Below, piece after piece: positions 62,264-64,000 of a stretch of DNA of 64,000 nt; the first letter of the stretch is position 1; each line of letters opens with the position of its first letter. This stretch comes from Saccharothrix luteola (GTDB taxonomy: Bacteria; Actinomycetota; Actinomycetes; Mycobacteriales; Pseudonocardiaceae): positions 138,671 to 202,670 of the forward strand of contig NZ_JAJHUO010000022.1 in NCBI RefSeq assembly GCF_020859565.1, read 5' to 3'. The notes beneath the pieces were generated by a model, which was not told the DNA's origin, did not search any database, and saw only the letters and a list, made by a program, of their open reading frames with translations. The position numbers and the translations under genes were made by a program.

Positions 62264-63685
62264 TCAGAACTGGTAGTAGAGGAACGGGCTGAACGTGCCG
62301 CTCGCGACGAGGATCGCCGCGTAGCCGACGCCGACCGTCATCAGCGAGACCCTGGCGGCGGTGGCGATCCGGTCCCGGGAAGACTCCAGGTAAGGCCCGC
62401 TCACCGGGTGATCGGGCATTGCGACAATCGCCAGCGCGAGCACCAGCAGCACAATGCGCTGATTGGTCGCCGCGGCCGCGACGGCGTCGGTCAACCCGCT
62501 GAGATCCGGCAACAACATGTGGCCGATGATTGTGAACGCCGTACCGAGATCGGCGGAGCGGAAGAACACCCAGCCGATTACCACCAGGAGCATGGTCAGG
62601 ACCCGGCGGGCAATTCGGGTGCGGGTGGCGGCAGGCGTCGAATCCCAGCCGAATCGGCGCTCCAGCACGAGCAGCCCGCCGTGGAACAAACCCCACACCA
62701 GGAACGTCCAGTTGGCGCCGTGCCAGAAACCGGTGAGCACGAAAACGATCGACAGGTTGCGGTAGGTCTGCAGCACGCCGCCGCGGTTGCCGCCGAGCGG
62801 GATGTAGACGTAGTCGCGGAACCAGCGCGACAGCGACATGTGCCAGCGGCGCCAGAAGTCGGTGATCGTGACCGACGAGTACGGGCGGGCGAAGTTCTCC
62901 GGCAGCCGGAAGCCCAGCATCCGGCCCAGGCCGATGGCCATGTCGGAGTAGCCGGAGAAGTCGAAGTAGAGCTGGAGCGTGTAGCCGATCGCGCCGAGCC
63001 AGGCGATCGACGTGGTCATCTCGTCGGCCGGGGTGGCGAAGCAGGCGTCGACCATCGGCGCGAGCGAGTCGGCGATGATCACCTTCTTGCACAGGCCGAG
63101 GGCGAAGCGGGGGAAGCCGGCCGCGACGTCGTCCCAGCGGTGCAGGCGGGGCTGCGGCAGCTGGTCGGCGATCTCGCGGAACCGCACGATCGGACCGGCG
63201 ACGAGTTGCGGGAACATCGCGATGTAGGTGACGAAGGCGACCGGCTCGCGCAGGGCGGGGCGTTCGCCGCGGTACACGTCGACCACGTACGAGATGTGGT
63301 GGAACGTGTAGAAGGAGATGCCGATCGGGAGCGCGAGCTCGATCACCGGCAGGTCGGCGCCGACGACGGCGGCGATGTCGTGCAACTGCCCCGTGGCGAA
63401 CCCGGCGTACTTCCAGATCAGCAGCACGCCGAGGTTGAGCGCGATCGAGCCGACCAGGACCAGCCTGCGGTCGCCCGGCGCGCCCGGCTCCAGGCGCCGC
63501 CCGGCCAGGTAGTTGACCGCCATGCAGGCGAGCAGCAACAGCGTCGTGCCGCCCGCGCCGGAGACGTAGAACAGCAGGCTCGCCACGGCGACGACGCCGT
63601 TGCGCCAGTTCCTGGGCGTGACGAGGACGGCCGCGAGCACGACCGGGAGGAAGAACCACAGGAACAGCGGGCTGGCGAAGGACAT
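62264..63685 (-). CDS. MBOAT family O-acyltransferase (AlgI/DltB-like)
   Basis: A 473-residue polytopic membrane protein. It has the AlgI-type motifs YFDFSGYSDMAIGLGRMLGF and ITDFWRRWHMSLSRWFRDYVYIPLGGNRGG, and the catalytic histidine in LTGFWHGANWTFLVWG. Such enzymes move acyl groups across the membrane onto extracellular sugars, usually with an SGNH-type partner, which is not in the window. The last 150 codons use more A/T-ending codons than the rest. Its start faces the second 22-bp repeat array. Confidence 0.92.
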   Translation of the reverse strand: MSFASPLFLWFFLPVVLAAVLVTPRNWRNGVVAVASLLFYVSGAGGTTLLLLACMAVNYLAGRRLEPGAPGDRRLVLVGSIALNLGVLLIWKYAGFATGQLHDIAAVVGADLPVIELALPIGISFYTFHHISYVVDVYRGERPALREPVAFVTYIAMFPQLVAGPIVRFREIADQLPQPRLHRWDDVAAGFPRFALGLCKKVIIADSLAPMVDACFATPADEMTTSIAWLGAIGYTLQLYFDFSGYSDMAIGLGRMLGFRLPENFARPYSSVTITDFWRRWHMSLSRWFRDYVYIPLGGNRGGVLQTYRNLSIVFVLTGFWHGANWTFLVWGLFHGGLLVLERRFGWDSTPAATRTRIARRVLTMLLVVIGWVFFRSADLGTAFTIIGHMLLPDLSGLTDAVAAAATNQRIVLLVLALAIVAMPDHPVSGPYLESSRDRIATAARVSLMTVGVGYAAILVASGTFSPFLYYQF

Positions 63686-63756
63686 CGCCGCAGACCTTAT
63701 CCGCCGCTCACGCCCCTCCGGTCCGGATCACCCACAAACGGCCACACCTCACACCG

Positions 63757-63913
63757 CCCGCGTGTCGAACGTTCGGGTCCCGCGTGTCGAACACTCAGGT
63801 CCCGTGTGTCGAACGTTCGGGTCGGGCGTGTCGAACACTCAGGTCCCGTGTGTCGAACGCTCAGGTCCGTGAGAGTGACGCGAGAGTCCTACGTTCGCGG
63901 TGCGAGAGTCCTA
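63757..63913. repeat. Second 22-bp repeat array, five type A units plus type B units
   Basis: Five contiguous units of exactly 22 bp (63757-63866), all in one orientation, share GTGTCGAACRYTCRGG. They alternate between a GTTCGGG and an ACTCAGG ending. After a short spacer a related type B unit (GCGAGAGTCCTACGTTCG, from 63880) is followed 22 bp later by a second copy that stops after 12 bases at 63913, where the insertion-sequence-like end begins. The family is the same as at 32842-33083. Confidence 0.88.
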
Positions 63914-64000
63914 GAGCGTTATTCAGAAGTTGGTCACCAGCCGAGGCGGTAGTACTCGAGGCTGGTCACGATGCGGATGATCGCTGGGAGTTCGGTCAGG
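63914..64000 (-). mobile_element. Insertion-sequence end (partial, runs out of window)
   Basis: From 63914 the sequence no longer matches the repeat array and starts with GAGCGTTATTCAGAAGTTGG, a plausible terminal inverted repeat. A frame ending in a stop at 63934 follows on the minus strand. The junction cuts a type B repeat. Only the terminal 87 bases are visible, so the family and the other end cannot be named. Confidence 0.45.
63934..64000 (-). CDS. C-terminal fragment of probable transposase (partial)
   Basis: Reading left from the window edge gives LTELPAIIRIVTSLEYYRL followed by GW and a TGA stop at 63934. The stop lies 20 bases inside the presumed element end, as is usual for single-gene insertion sequences. 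The residues are too few to assign a family. It could also be the end of an ordinary gene. Confidence 0.4.
   Translation of the reverse strand, partial: LTELPAIIRIVTSLEYYRLGW

Noticed and set aside
62083..62292. Small rightward ORF between the MFS and acyltransferase genes
   Set aside because: It overlaps the acyltransferase 3' end, has no recognisable motif and no clear ribosome-binding site.

Overview
The window is about 64 kb of very GC-rich DNA with strong G/C third-position bias. It looks like a chromosome segment from a filamentous actinomycete, most likely of the Pseudonocardiales (Saccharothrix/Lentzea/Actinosynnema type; inferred from gene content and style, not proven). The signs are ClpC, an MhuD-type heme oxygenase, MalR/DasR/CebR/IdeR-like operator sequences, secreted subtilases, a cellulose-binding protein and a type I polyketide synthase. 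I see no rRNA, tRNA or CRISPR array. One truncated insertion-sequence-like end lies at the right edge.

Layout. 1-9.6 kb: a truncated winged-helix protein, a GNAT-DinB fusion, a TetR/membrane-protein/flavin-monooxygenase operon with twin operators, a PrmC-like methyltransferase, and a TetR regulator divergent from a UvrA-like (DrrC-type) ATPase. 9.8-17.7 kb: a secreted subtilase, a CBM2/Cip1-like secreted protein under a CebR-like box, and a 1,499-residue TPR protein. 17.7-30.5 kb: a lipid/polyketide locus. Four genes read left (fatty acyl-AMP ligase, antigen-85-fold esterase, MFS exporter, PEP-utilising phosphotransferase) and one 2,031-residue polyketide synthase reads right. 30.5-33.1 kb: a second subtilase, a DMT transporter and an array of 22-bp repeats.

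33.1-44.4 kb: an iron-boxed FhuF-like gene, clpC, and a stretch (mhuD, alpha/beta hydrolase, mutY, carbonic anhydrase) that parallels the mycobacterial clpC1-to-canB neighbourhood. 44.5-47.4 kb: a proline-rich membrane protein and an unrecognised two-gene membrane operon. 47.8-55.9 kb: two LacI-family regulators, a maltose-type ABC operon (malEFG), a VapBC-like toxin-antitoxin pair, a histidine phosphatase and a MalK/MsiK-like ATPase. Related TTGC(AA)-type sites lie upstream of the regulator, the transporter operon and the ATPase. 56.1-58.7 kb: a zinc-type ABC transporter (znuACB). 58.9-63.7 kb: a membrane diguanylate cyclase, two minute ORFs ending in Asn-Arg-Asp-Met, an MFS transporter and an MBOAT acyltransferase.

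The least explained items are: two intergenic arrays of 22-bp units whose orientation flips in blocks, one of them apparently interrupted by the insertion-sequence end; the paired NRDM mini-ORFs, which differ only synonymously in their shared codons; and the acyl-AMP ligase / PKS / antigen-85-like esterase locus, whose layout recalls the mycolic-acid condensation locus in a lineage not expected to make mycolates.
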